Positions 44,729 through 56,200 of a stretch of 64,000 nt of DNA are shown here, piece by piece. Below the pieces are notes generated by a model that saw only the letters and a list, made by a program, of their open reading frames with translations, searched no databases and was not told the origin of the DNA. The position numbers and the translations under genes were made by a program. Source of the stretch: Strigamia acuminata (lineage: Eukaryota; Arthropoda; Chilopoda; Geophilomorpha; Linotaeniidae); NCBI GenBank assembly GCA_949358305.1, contig OX442314.1, positions 27,947,118 through 28,011,117 of the forward strand, given 5' to 3'. The stretch's first letter is position 1; each line of letters opens with the position of its first letter.

Positions 44729-45028
44729 CTACACGAATAAACGGAGTGTGGACTGGACATTAGCTCGACAGAAAGGGCACGTTGCAGGTCTCCTCTCTGT
44801 ATGTGCAGTGGCCATAACTCGCTCGCTGCAGGCTGCACAGAAGTATAAATGCTCGCAGGGCAGCAGCATGGCAGTGTTTCTGTCATTTAGTAGGCAAACC
44901 ACACAGAGGCGCTGTCCTGTGGCTTGATTAGCGCCCTCATCCTGCTCCTCATCAGTGCGACGCGTAGCAGCACGAGCAGCTGCCTGCTGGCCGTGGCTAG
45001 TGCCGCCAAAGCTTGGTGTCATGAGCAT
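44729..45028 (-). CDS. RING-HC finger protein fragment (99 aa)
   Basis: A C-terminal C3HC4 RING: C42, C45, C58, H60, C64, C67, C84, C87 with spacing x2, x12, x1, x3, x2, x16, x2, as in CVVCLLNDRNTAMLLPCEHL. RING-HC fingers at a protein's end recruit E2 enzymes for ubiquitin transfer, as in IAP- or MDM2-like ligases. All zinc ligands are present. The start is ATG at 45028, but the frame just upstream (another phase) encodes a likely N-terminal continuation, so a one-base shift or a missed intron probably separates two parts of one gene. It lies inside the MULE-like element. Confidence 0.6.
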   Translation of the reverse strand: MLMTPSFGGTSHGQQAAARAATRRTDEEQDEGANQATGQRLCVVCLLNDRNTAMLLPCEHLYFCAACSERVMATAHTERRPATCPFCRANVQSTLRLFV

Positions 45029-45233
45029 CTGGGATGCTCATCAGGCCTGCTTCGTACTTCGTCGTTACGCGCAGCACCCCTCGATCGGTAAGGACGTAAT
45101 TCATCTTACGATCCCGGCGGGAAATAACCCCTTCTAGCAGGTGTGTGTGCTCTCTCACATACGCGTGCTCCATCGACCTGAAGGTGTCAACAAACACCCA
45201 TATGTTAGGGTAGGCAACACGAACTTTGCGGTG
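44997..45233 (-). pseudogene. Upstream part of the RING gene, other frame
   Basis: Open frame containing VAYPNIWVFVDTFRSMEH and a basic stretch, ending in a stop that overlaps the RING frame. The PNIW-x-F(V/I) block followed by charged helices is reminiscent of proteins with FLYWCH fingers and MULE ancestry; this is a memory-based impression. It is one base out of frame with the RING ORF. Confidence 0.35.
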
Positions 45234-45573
45234 TAAGGAAGAGTGGAATTAATACAAATGTTGCTCTTAGTCATGATTATAACTGTTGCTCTACGTCATT
45301 TTCTTATAATGTCTAAGAGCAATCCCAAATAATACAAATGTTGCTCTTAGTCATGATTACAACTGTTGCTCCACGTCATTTTCTTATAATGTCTAAGAGC
45401 AATCCCAAATAATACCGAATTTGCTCTTAGTCATTATTACACGGAACTGCAACTGTTGCTCCAGGTCATTTTTTTATAATGTCTAAGAGCAATGTTGCTC
45501 TTAACCAATTTTAGACCTAATTTCAACTGTTGCTCTTAGGAATGTTGCTCCCAGTACGCGGCAGCAACCACAC

Positions 45574-46254
45574 GTCTTGAGAAGCAAAAGTACACTAGTT
45601 TATTCTATTTTAAAAACAAAGGCAAAAGGGGTAAAGGAATGTGAGTCACACGTTCAGAGCGCCAATGAAACAGCGCCCACAAGGTAGGGAAAAAGCACAC
45701 CTCAGGAAATATTTGAGGGGATCAGACTTTTGACTCACCCTGTATATACAGTATAATCACTCCACGAGATTGGGCATTTACAAAAAATAAAGAAAATAAA
45801 GATTAAACTGTAGAAAATAAAATATCACATTTTCAGTGGCATTTTGTGACATTTCGATCAGGTTTTGTCCTTTTTGATCACAAGGTGGGAATTCTATGTA
45901 AGGAAAACACATGTGCCAATCATTATAATTACGATAATTATCTTACTATCGAATCTAACAGCAAAATAGATTTTACACTTTGATCTTAATCTCCGACTGT
46001 GACAACATGTTTAGCATGTGTTTATCTAATGTCTATACAATAAACAGTAATTAAATCGTCAAGGCAACGATTTCAACAACTAACAACAATCCAAAAAAAA
46101 ATTGACAGTCTAAGGCAGACATTCAATCTTGTGGGCATGCTCTCATTCTAATGAAAAGTGAGTATAAATCTGATATCAGACGAGGACCACTGTATCAATT
46201 CGGTTGCATTAAGAGTGCAGAAACTAAGAACAGTAGGATTGATTTTTTTGTAAG
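45574..46254. other. Intergenic stretch before IR gene E
   Basis: About 680 bases with no frame, repeat or copy of the IR-upstream module that I can recognise. The promoter of gene E must lie here. Confidence 0.4.
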
Positions 46255-46914
46255 ATGAACACTCTAAGAATATTTTTCTTTTACCTATTATCTGGATGCA
46301 TAAACATTTCAAAAAGCAATCGCTCGGCAGGTACGATTTACTTCACAATTGTGAATTGTTAATAGCAGCAAATTAAAGCAGACATAATTTTTATCTTTTC
46401 TTTAAGCACTGGAAAATTATGTTTCAGAAAGATTTTCCTTTTCTGACTGTAATAATCAACTCAGTTTTCAATTATCTAATATTCTACAAATGACGAATTC
46501 AACACAAATACTCATCATTTATCAGGATGATTATTGTTGTTAAATAACACATTTAATTCTTTCTTATAATTCTAAAAACATTTTTTAATTTCAGTACCAA
46601 ACTGTTTGTCGAAATTGATTCATTTTGATTGGATTGGAAAAATTCAAATATCGGCACGACGATTCAGTAATACATCGCTAGATTTGAATTATACTCCTTT
46701 TCAAATGATATTGATTTGGACAGAAAATTTTGAGCAGGTAACATGATCTAATCATGCCCCTAGATTGACAAGCAATTGGTCAAGAGGCCCTATAGAGTTA
46801 TTCAGTTATCCATCTGTTAGATATTAAAAGTAACGCCAGCCTGTAGACACGATGCGTTGATCTGTTTGTACCGGGAGGCGCAAATCAAACCGGCCCAACA
46901 ACACAAGGTCATTA

Positions 46915-47897
46915 AGGGTGTCTCGCCGAACACCTACCAGGTGAATTATTTCATAATTATGTTAATTCAAAAAAACTTTGGATTCTGAATTTAAGTAAAT
47001 GACATGTCACGAATTCAATGAAACATGTTAAATTCATGTGACATTGTTGCATCACTGTTTTGCAACTCGTAACTTTTAAATAAGGGTGCGGTCAGATCGG
47101 TTACAATCCGACTCAAACCGAATTCGGATTGAATTGAGTCGGTTTCGGATGGCCCCAAATCAATCCGGTTGTTTTTCGAATCGGACTGGATAATCCGAAT
47201 TTTTATTTGTTCATTCCGGATCAGGTTTTGGGAAAAAACCGAAACCGATCCGTGTAATCCGATTTTTTAAAAATAACGTTTTTACGACGTTTATAGGACG
47301 TTTATATTACACTTACTTAAACGTCCAATCATTGTTCCGCTTTCCGGTATATAAATTCCATCACACGTTAGTTTAGTAGTTTTCATTATCAATATCAACG
47401 CAAAGAAAGCATAACAGCATAACTGTCTGTGCTTAAAATCACGAAAATGACATTGATGACATTGATTACAAAAAAATCTTTGAAATTTTCAAATTTTCAA
47501 CATTATTGCGAAATGTGACATCTGGAACTCAATCCGATCCGAAATCCGCATTCGGTTTGAATTGAATGCGGATAGGATTGGACAGAACGCTATTTTTTTC
47601 CGGATAGGATTGAATAATCAATTTACCCATCCGCAATTTTTCGAATTGGATCGGATTTTTTAAAAAACCGATTAAAACCGATCCAAACGCACCCTTACTT
47701 TTAAACCAATAATGCTACGCAAAAAATGTCATTTGCAAAGTTGTAGAGCACCATCTAATTAGTCACAATGTCACATGAATTTAACATGTTTCATTGAATT
47801 CCTCACATGTCATTTACTTAAATTCATAATCAAAAGTATTTTTAAATTTACATGATTGTGAAATAATTCACCCGGTAGGTGTTCGGCGGGACACCCT
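46915..47897. mobile_element. Foldback element with GGTGTCNCGCCGAACACC ends, split by a hAT element
   Basis: Inverted arms of about 150 bases start AGGGTGTCTCGCCGAACACC at the left and end GGTGTTCGGCGGGACACCCT at the right. The arms also share blocks such as ATGAAACATGTTAAATTC. Its right arm contains the dispersed repeat word seen at 60-300 and 14755-14960. The element at 47081-47697 is inserted in it, so it is the older of the two. Confidence 0.7.
47081..47697. mobile_element. hAT-like non-autonomous element, second copy type
   Basis: 617 bp, ends TAAGGGTGCG / CGCACCCTTA, exact 8-bp duplication CTTTTAAA (47073-47080 and 47698-47705). Like 21780-22250 it is filled with ATCCGATCC and CGGAT words in both orientations around an AT-rich centre. 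No transposase. Confidence 0.78.
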
Positions 47898-47898
47898 G

Positions 47899-48268
47899 TA
47901 TAATCTAACCAACTACAAGTTGGTCCTTTCTCCCATTGTACTGCCACCAGGAAAAGTAGTTTTTTTATTTTTCTATTTTTTGGATTATTCTAATGATTAA
48001 AATGATGAAATTTTATTTGTATTTTATAATGAAATGTTTTTTCCATTCATAGAATTAAGTTTTACTTTGTTTTTAATTCAATATACATGTGTGTTTAGTT
48101 TATTGGTTGCTTTGTCAGGAAAGCAAACAATTTTTGAATTTTTTTCGATTACAATGTCTGTACATCTAGTGCAATTCTGGTGGTCCGGTCTACTTTTTTG
48201 TGTCACTATGCAAGTGAAATGGCTAGCCCAATGGGAGAAAGGACCAACTTGTAGTTGGTTAGAGTATA
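47899..48268. mobile_element. Foldback MITE with 40-base arms
   Basis: Arms 47899-47938 (TATAATCTAACCAACTACAA onward, ending TCTCCCATTG) and 48229-48268 are near-perfect inverted copies. The 94-residue hydrophobic frame across it has no family features and is not called as a gene. Confidence 0.65.
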
Positions 48269-48360
48269 ATTCAATTAAATATATCTTAATTATTATAGTT
48301 GTGGGAAGTGTTGTTTAACTACTGTTTCTAGTGCTGTTTTCCTGCTCTTTTGTTTGGTGT

Positions 48361-48947
48361 TTAGTTTTTGACGATCCGAGCTTTTGTTCTCGAGAACAGT
48401 GCAAAAACTCAAAAAAGGTAGCAAAATCTCACAAAATCTAGCAAAATGTCGAAAAATCTAGCAAAATGTTGCAAAATTTAGCAAAATGTTGCAAAATTTA
48501 GCAAAATGTTGCAAAATTTAGCAAAATGTTGCAAAATGTAGCAAAATGTTGCAAAATTTAGCAAAATGTAGGAAAATTTAGCAAAATGTTGCAAAATTTA
48601 GCAAAATCTAGCAAAATGTCGCAAAATCTAGCAAAATGTCGCAAAATCTAGCAAAATGTCGCAAAATCTAGCAAAATGTCGCAAAATCTAGCAAAATGTC
48701 GCAAAATCTAGCAAAACGTCGCAAAATCTAGCAAAATGTCGCAAAATCTAGCAAAATGTCACAAAATCTTGGAAAATCTTGCCCGATCTCATACTGGTAT
48801 ATCCGAAGATATCCACAAAAGTACTGCTGAATTACCATAATATCTAAAATTTGGGAATGACTAGTACGGTCAAATTAGGCGAATTGGGACAAAAATTGAT
48901 TAAAATTGCAAATCTTCAAAACTAAAGCTCGGATCGTCAAAAACTAA
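48361..48947. repeat. Inverted repeat enclosing a 10-bp tandem array
   Basis: 24-base arms TTAGTTTTTGACGATCCGAG... (48361-48384) and their exact reverse complement (48924-48947), with weaker symmetry continuing outward. Between them lies the array at 48421-48780. Confidence 0.7.
48421..48780 (+). repeat. 36 tandem 10-bp units (GCAAAATNTN)
   Basis: The sequence keeps an exact 10-base period over 360 bases, GCAAAATGTC, GCAAAATCTA and close variants, with no insertion or deletion. The A4 tract recurs once per helical turn, the condition for intrinsically curved DNA. Confidence 0.9.
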
Positions 48948-49833
48948 TCATCAAACGAAAGAACGAAAATAACTGCAACACAAACGTTAATGAAACAACT
49001 CTGCTCACAACTAATCAGCAATATACTGTATATTTAATTGAACAATGTATAAATTTTTTTAGACACCCTGTATTATCGGGCAGACTTTATTTGGGCTACC
49101 AGGAACCATTTGTTTGTCATTTTAAATTTAAATATTCTAAATAATAACTACATTTAAAATTAAATCTGAATTCCAGCTTGGCCATCACACTGGCATGCCA
49201 GTTGAAAACAAAATTGTTGTATTTGTGATCAACGAAACACGAAAAACTGGAAATCTTAAGAGTGATCTAGATCTGCACTTATTTCAGGATCTCATCATAT
49301 GGAGACAAAATAAAGTTTACTTACTGATACATTCTCATCACAATACTGTATGAGTGAATAATCTAAAAATATGCACAAAATGTTTGTCTTGTTATGAATT
49401 AACACAATAATGCTTACACTGTAGACTAAGTCAACAATTTGTCAAATTCGTCCTGATCAATTGGGTCCAGTAATATGTTAGAACAAAAACAAAACCCGTG
49501 ATGACGATAAATAATTCTACAAATACTTTAAACTAAAAATATATTATTTTAATTTCTAACAAGATTATAACATTCAGTATATTTGATCTTCATACTTTTA
49601 GTATATTAAAAATAATATCACAGCCACTTTATTTTCATTTTATATCATAGAATTCAAGCTTAGTTGCATTGGAATACCGATTTGATGAGCACATTTTTTT
49701 TAAAACAAACTTAGCCATTAATTGCTTAGAACAAATAAAATGTCAATTTAAAATAATTTCGCAGACAACATTATTGTTGAAAAAAGAAAATTTCACTGTA
49801 GGACAGGTGAATTGATCATGTTATAATCTAGTA

Positions 49834-50247
49834 CAGTCGGACCGGTGAAATTTGTAATAAAAGTTCGTTATAACAAACATCACTGACCGAAAAAGAATTC
49901 AGTTAAATTATGAAAAACATTATTTACTCGTGCACATAGTGATTTTCTGTTTAAACTGAAGTTTTAAAAATAATTAATTTTTTTTAATTTAAAATTTAAT
50001 TAAAATATTTATAATTTTTAAAAAGCTTTTCCACTTGTCGTTAAACAGAAATTACATTACCCTTAGGTTAGTCATTTTAAAATGGAAAATTTGACCAATA
50101 CGAATTACTTTCCTCTGATTTTCTAAGCAAGGACATCAGTTGTCAGTCATGTGATCAATTTTCAAAATTCGTTATAACGGGTTTGTTGGTATTAGTGTTC
50201 CCAAAAACTTCGTTAAAACACGGTTCGTTATTAACGAGGTTCGACTG
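49834..50247. mobile_element. Pogo/Tigger-like MITE in intron 5 of gene E
   Basis: CAGTCGGACC... and ...GAGGTTCGACTG with flanking TA on both sides, and several TTCGTTATAAC words. Same family as 43435-43619. Confidence 0.7.
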
Positions 50248-51754
50248 TATTGCAAAATACCGGTACTGCATTACCATTCTTCAATTCTTGTACATTTTTC
50301 TACTGCATAGGAAGAAGACAAAACAAAAATCAAATTCATTTCAATTTACTATGAACTCCTAGACGATATTCTGAATAAAATGAGTAACTTTTGGTAAACA
50401 AAATTCATTCTAAACCATTTTTCACTAAAATGACAAAACTTTAATATTTTTGTAGCTCAAAAGTCATTTTTACATTTGAGAAAGATGAAAATGCAATAAG
50501 AAATCTGAAAAACAAAGTACATCAAATTTAGTTATAAATAAAAAAGTTATGATATAGGCTATAACGGTGCAATATCTCTATTATTTATTAGACATTTGAT
50601 GTCGACACAATCGGGTATTTAATCACTCCAGAACGTACGCTCATCTTTGACTTCGTAGTCGTTCCTGTCAAATCAACCACACTTGGATTAGTCATGCGAC
50701 AAGACAGCAACATCAGAGATTATTTGTGGATGACATTTTTCAAACCATTTCCCCCGACTGTTTGGTTATGCATTTCAGTTACATGCGTGTTCATTGAACT
50801 CTCTCTGGCTTTGATAAGCATATACTACAAAGACCCGGCTTCAACTTCAGGTAATAACGCTTTAATAGAATTGTTAATCAATTCACAGGTCATTTTTTAT
50901 AATTCCTCAAAGTTTATACAATTACTGGAACGAGAAACATCTTTCTTTTGCTAATTATGGCAAGCTACTGTGTGTTATTGTACGCATCACTCACTGTTAC
51001 AACTTCACGGCCTCGATACAACAACATACAAGACGTATTATTGGAAGACAAAATAAACTTGTACGCGTTTGGAAGTTATGGCGCTTACTCGATCATTAAG
51101 GTAATGCAGGAAATTAAATAAGATGACAAGTTCTTGTTAGTAATTAAGACATGGTAACATAACATCGTGAGAAGAAGTCGGGTCACTTCATCGAATTCCG
51201 TTTCACCTAACTTGACCTGACCTAACCTAACCACATACCCACATGAATAACATCCCCGATGACAGCCAAAAAATTCGATAAAACGAACCTACCGAAAAGT
51301 AGATCAAGGAGTGAAAGGTAGAAATAAAGATCTGATTGTTGAAAATAATCGTAAAGGATGAGTCAACAGATAAGAAAGAATGAAATCAGAAAATAATATA
51401 AGAAAATAGGATGGAATAGTTCAATTCAAATCAAAATGAAAAAGAGGGTGGGTAGCCTGCCCGTGACAGATTTCTGCACAAAAAGTAAATTTTTATAAGA
51501 ATTATAAAAATATTGTCTACAGCTACGCAATATTTGTAGAAACGGTCATCTTTGTCAGGGCACTAGAAATAAAGGTCCGTCTGGTTTTGAACCAATCTTC
51601 TAATGAATTTTTATTTCATTAGCAGAATGCAAAAACAAATCTTACACGGGATATTTGGCACAAGATGGAAAAAAACACCAGAAAAGGAAACATTTCGATG
51701 AAGGAAGCTCCTCAACTGCTTTTACATCATTACAATGCCATCATTCATACGTAC

Positions 51755-53201
51755 TGTTGTGATCCCAAATGACACCTTTGCAAATGAGATGCAACGGGTT
51801 GCCACGACGGGTCTTATCAAAACCTGAATATTCTTCTAATATTCTAAAACAAATAACTTCACAAATGAGGAGAAATATTAATGTTTAAATTAATATTCCT
51901 TCTCAGACTAAACTCACTAATAAAATCTGACTTATTAATAAAATACACTTTACTTGCTTGAAATGAATATTTGTTATTTATTCGGGGAAAATTGGGTTAA
52001 TTATACAAATAATGCGTAATTTAAACAATACTACTTAAAATAATCGAAATGTTAGTAATAATGGAAAATGAGGAAAACAATCTTCTCCCACGGCGTGGCT
52101 GGCTTGTCGACGTCGCGCTTCTCCTTATTATTACGAATGGCGTCAAATAACACTCGCAAAGGCGAGAATAGTGCCGGGAAATCCGGAAAGGACGTGCTTT
52201 CGCACTATTCAACACTACTCACGTCCTCTGCTAACTCCTCCGCAACGGTCAGTGGTTTGGGTAATTTCTCGGGCTTGAGAAATTCCTTGGCGGCTGGTCG
52301 TCGTGGTTCGTCTCGGGCGGCGTCTCGCAATTCGGGTCCCGTAATGGCACCGTAAGCTGCGGCGATGTCGTCCGTCTCGCGTACGTCTCACACAGTAGAT
52401 TCGACTCAAAGTTCCCGTGAAACACGGTTTACCAAGAGTCAAAACTCTTCTTGATTCAACGCTCAAGGTGGCGCCCGCTTGTTAAAGTCCAAGGCTAAGA
52501 CTCCCTTGCTCTGAGTGCAAAGATAAACTCCCAAATTGTTACACACAATTTGGCTTCAAAACTCTGAAATCTCAACTCAAACTGGCTGTTTGAGCAAGAT
52601 AAATCTAGCTATTGAATCCCAAATAGCAAGACAAAATCTAGCCAAAGAATCCCTGTTGGCAAGATGACACCTAGCTGCTTAACCCTATCAGCAAGGTGAA
52701 TCCAAATTCCTTTGGTGCAGGATAATCACAATCATATTATTACTGGGTTTGTAGAAACACTGGAGCAAAATATGACATGACTGGTACTGGTGAAAAGGAG
52801 ACTTGAACTGAAGTTTGGCTGAGAATTCTCCCAGCATCCAAACCTCTAGATTGCCACATAACTCCTTTTAAGCAAGGTGTATTGCTTCATAGCTCCCATC
52901 CAGGGAACAGGATGTACGTCCTGTGCTGCATCCAGGGCTGGTTGTCATGCCATCCAAGCAGGTGATCCAAGTGACTCAAAATTATGCAATATGGTGTAAT
53001 AAAGAGATCATTGTTTATAATTAAAATATCACATTAAATTCTTTATTCTTTTCTTTACAATGATTAAACATTTGGGAAAAACGATGTGATTACTCTGAAT
53101 AGTTCTCAATTTAGTCCAATAAATATAAAACACGATTGAATATATATAAAAACACTTGAAAAACCCTTTTCTGACCCCTAGTGACCATCCTGGCCACTAC
53201 A
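51755..53201 (-). repeat. Gypsy-3 3' LTR (inferred, 1,447 bp)
   Basis: The left limit is set by the break in IR exon 10 (TG...), the right limit by CACTACA followed at once by a polypurine tract. On the - strand it starts TGTAGTGGCC and ends GATCACAACA. The partner LTR is not in the window, so the right limit rests on the tract alone. Several short frames inside look spurious. Confidence 0.75.
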
Positions 53202-53216
53202 CTTCCCCTCTTTTGG
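53202..53216 (-). other. Polypurine tract of Gypsy-3
   Basis: CCAAAAGAGGGGAAG on the - strand, directly before the 3' LTR. Confidence 0.75.
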
Positions 53217-53299
53217 CTTTGATGCGCCATCCAAATTTTCTCTTCACCAAACCGCTTAGCCCTCCGGACTAAGGGTAGCAGTGGCATTTTCTGCTCTCA

Positions 53300-56200
53300 C
53301 TAAACTGCCTTCCCCTTGGGGAATGGCGGCAGTGGTGGCCGTTCTTCTTCCGACACTGAAAATTTCGGCAAACCCACTGTGGGTCCCGACTGTACTCCCG
53401 TGTTAACGTGCATCCACACGCCTTGGACGTGCGCGATCTTATCTATCAGGTTAATGTAATCCATTTCAAACAACTCCCTACGGCTCTTTGGCGGGCGGTG
53501 CGCAAATACCACTCTTTGCCGTTGGGTCGGGTTTCCGGGCTCTCTCAAGGCTCGCTCCAGCCAGGCAAAGGCTTCCTTGCACAGCTTTGGGTTGAAAATG
53601 AGAAGCGTGCGTGTCCCTCGCCCAAATTGCAGCCGAGGATAGTGACGGCGGATCTTCCCGTAGTCGTCGTTATCGCTTTTCTGTCGGGGCTTAATTTCTG
53701 CTGACTCGGCACACTCTCGTGTGGGATCCTGACTTGAGGTTGTGGTCCCCCCGCTTTGGTGGCTAAGCTCCAACCTCGACAGATGAGGCACCACATGATT
53801 CCCCGCACCGGCTGACCCATACCCCTGCTCATAACTCGAACATGATGCGAATGAGGTTTCCAACCTTGTGGAGGTGGAGGAGGCCAAACTTGACGTCCTC
53901 ACCGGTCGCCATCTTGTTTCGGACCCTGCTGGCTGAACATTTGGCATTGGTCGCCCCCCAAAAGTCTCGGAGTCCCTCCTTAGTTCCATCTCTTCTCGGC
54001 GCAGATCCCACTCGTGTCGCAGCCTGACAAAGCACTGATCCACGGTTTCCCCATTCTCCAAGGCTCTCAAAATAAGATTACTTCGCAGCAAGACCGGATC
54101 GTACAGCACGGAGAGCCAATTTTCCAACTTCTCCTCTGTCATGCCCAAGTGTGTGCCCCAAAGGAGGCTCGCGGCTGTGAAGGCGTCCTCATCCGTTGTA
54201 AATACCCCGGGGAACAGAAGTCTCTGCTGGGCCGGAACTGTTAGTTTTTGGAATTTCTGCAATCGCCTTTGGGTTTGCTCGTTTACAGGCCACCCAACAA
54301 ATTCCTTTGCCCGTCGAATTAAATCGGCCTGCGCCTCTTTCAATTGCGCTTGCTGATAAGGATCCAGCCTTTCCTTAAACTGTTCCAATATGGACGCTGG
54401 GAAACGAAGACAGCAGTCCCATAGGTCGTAGTAATGTTTATCATAGCCCTCCACTGGCCTCATTGCCATGTTGCTGGAGTAGTTCATGACTGCCGTATCC
54501 GGCATGGGGATCGAGTGGTCCATCCTCTGAACTCCCCCTACCACGGGCTCTGTGTGTGGATGCTTGTCGTTTACTCGCACTTCCTCTTTGGCTTCCAACT
54601 TGGTAAACTCATCTTTTCGTTTTAGGTGCAACATGTTTGACTCCACCTTTGGTTCGAGAGTCCCTGAACGCGGCGGCGGTGGTGGCGATGCACTCCATAT
54701 TATTGGCGATGGGATGCTCCGCACTGTCTCTGGTTCTCCACTCTTTGCTCGCGACTCTCCCGATGGCCGTCTGCTCGCGGTTGACCTCATGTCGATGTCT
54801 TCATTAACGTCCACGGAAAGGAACTCTTCCTCTTGACTGGCCCGCACCAATGAAAGTGGAGAGACTTTACGATCCACTCTGTACTGCGACAATACTTTCC
54901 ACTCAACGTCTCTGGATGTGGACTCCTGTGGGCGCTCGTGATAGGTGCCGCTGCTCCCCTGCCAATGCTCGGTGTTTCGCTGTTCCGCTTGCTGCAGAAA
55001 TTCTGGCGGTATCGGCACAGGAATGTAGTCTCTGTCTAGAACTCCAACCATTTTGAGCTGATGCAGCTTATACTGTGTTTGCCTGTAGTAGGGTGGTAAT
55101 CGATACGTCCCGTCTTCTAATTTCCCGCCTGTTTGCTCATATTCTTGCTCCTCCTGGAGGTACTCTTCTGCAACTTGGTGCATGTTGGTCCTGAGCTTTG
55201 CCATGATTTTCTCCTGGAATTCTCTCTTGTCGGTTTCCGGACGGAGGAATATTTCTAAATCCTCCAACTCTTCTTCTGTTAGAGGGAATGCATCCTGCAG
55301 CATCTTCGACCCAAATGGTCCTGGCGGGTCATCTGCCCAAGCGATGACTCGCAGTTCCTCTCTCAATTCTCCATTTGTGCATTGAGCCAACCTCCTTTTG
55401 GTCCCGAATCTTTTGTTGGCCGCCGATGTAAATATTCTCCTCGCTCGATATGCTGTGTAATCCTTCTCCTGGCAGACTTTCCTGTATTTCCTTGGCAGCC
55501 GGCCCCGAAAAATACTTCGTTTGGTGACAACACTGTTTGGCAGCGCATCCCACGATGTTGACAAAATTCTCGCCTGCAATTAGATTTTACTTTCAATATT
55601 TTGCCTTTTATTTCATTTAAATGGTTGTGCGCGACATCGTTTTCTGTTTGAGTTTGCCTATTTGGATACTAGATGGCGCCAATAACGCCGTTCTATCGCC
55701 CGAGTTTATCCATTTCAACACTAGATGGCGCTCGCGACGCTTTAAATTACGAGGCGGTTTTGAACATTTTCTGGAATCTCCGTTTACATAAATCTGTTTA
55801 ATATTCTCGCTTTGCTGACTTAAATATTTGCTTAATTCGCCTCTTTTATGTTGATGTTACTAAACCTAATCTTTTCCCGGCTTCCTTACGAGTTTTCTTT
55901 ATCAAATTTGCTTTCGTTAAATTCTCCACGCTTCACTCGGTTCAGAAACGATGTCGCCACATTTAATAATATTTTCTTTTCCCCGATCACAAGTTTTTTA
56001 TATTCCTTACTGCTTCGGGCGACATTGCTGCAAGTTCGCTGTCCTCGTACTTCTCATGTGATCTTTTTCGTCCGGCCATCCCTGTTTTTTGCAGCCGATC
56101 GATGATCTAAAGTTGCCGAAAGTTTGATTGCGTTAATCTTGGTGAATTTTCCTTCCGCTTTGATTCGATTTCACTCACCAATTGTGATATCTCCTTTCTC

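Larger units (their letters stand above)
44356..45564 (-). mobile_element. MULE-like element carrying a RING finger
   Basis: 1,209 bp flanked by an exact 9-bp duplication CAACCACAC (44347-44355 and 45565-45573). The ends share GTACTGGGAGCAACAT and CCTAAG in inverted orientation. Subterminal zones hold repeated GCTCTTAGTCATG-type words: three 37-bp units at the left, longer direct repeats at the right. Nine-base duplications are typical of Mutator-like elements. The centre carries two overlapping reverse-strand frames, one with a RING finger. No transposase core is seen, so it is non-autonomous or badly decayed. Confidence 0.65.
46255..51754 (+). pseudogene. Ionotropic receptor gene E, interrupted in exon 10 by Gypsy-3
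   Basis: Exons: 46255-46330, 46407-46535, 46595-46737, 49177-49347, 49651-49806, 50311-50393, 50456-50516, 50592-50850, 50913-51100, and 51626-51754 (first 43 codons of exon 10). The frame is open throughout. It has a signal peptide, S1 Arg retained (ITPERTLIFDF), M1 (VWLCISVTCVFIELSLALI) and M3 (SYCVLLYASLT). Exon 10 stops at a TAC codon where the Gypsy-3 LTR begins; translation would run five codons into the LTR and stop at 51770-51772, losing most of S2 and all of M4. Intron 2 has a weak GTTGTT donor. Intron 3 has grown to 2.4 kb by nested small elements. It is functionally dead unless the LTR is spliced out. Remaining exons should lie to the right of Gypsy-3. Confidence 0.82.

Noticed and set aside
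48034-48318. 94-codon hydrophobic frame in intron 3 of gene E
   Set aside because: It runs through a MITE and its inverted arm; hydrophobicity follows from T-rich sequence.
48421-48780. CRISPR-like array
   Set aside because: Units are contiguous 10-mers without spacers, in a eukaryotic intron.
52021-52466. Short frames inside the Gypsy-3 LTR
   Set aside because: LTRs of this type are non-coding; frames overlap on both strands without motifs.
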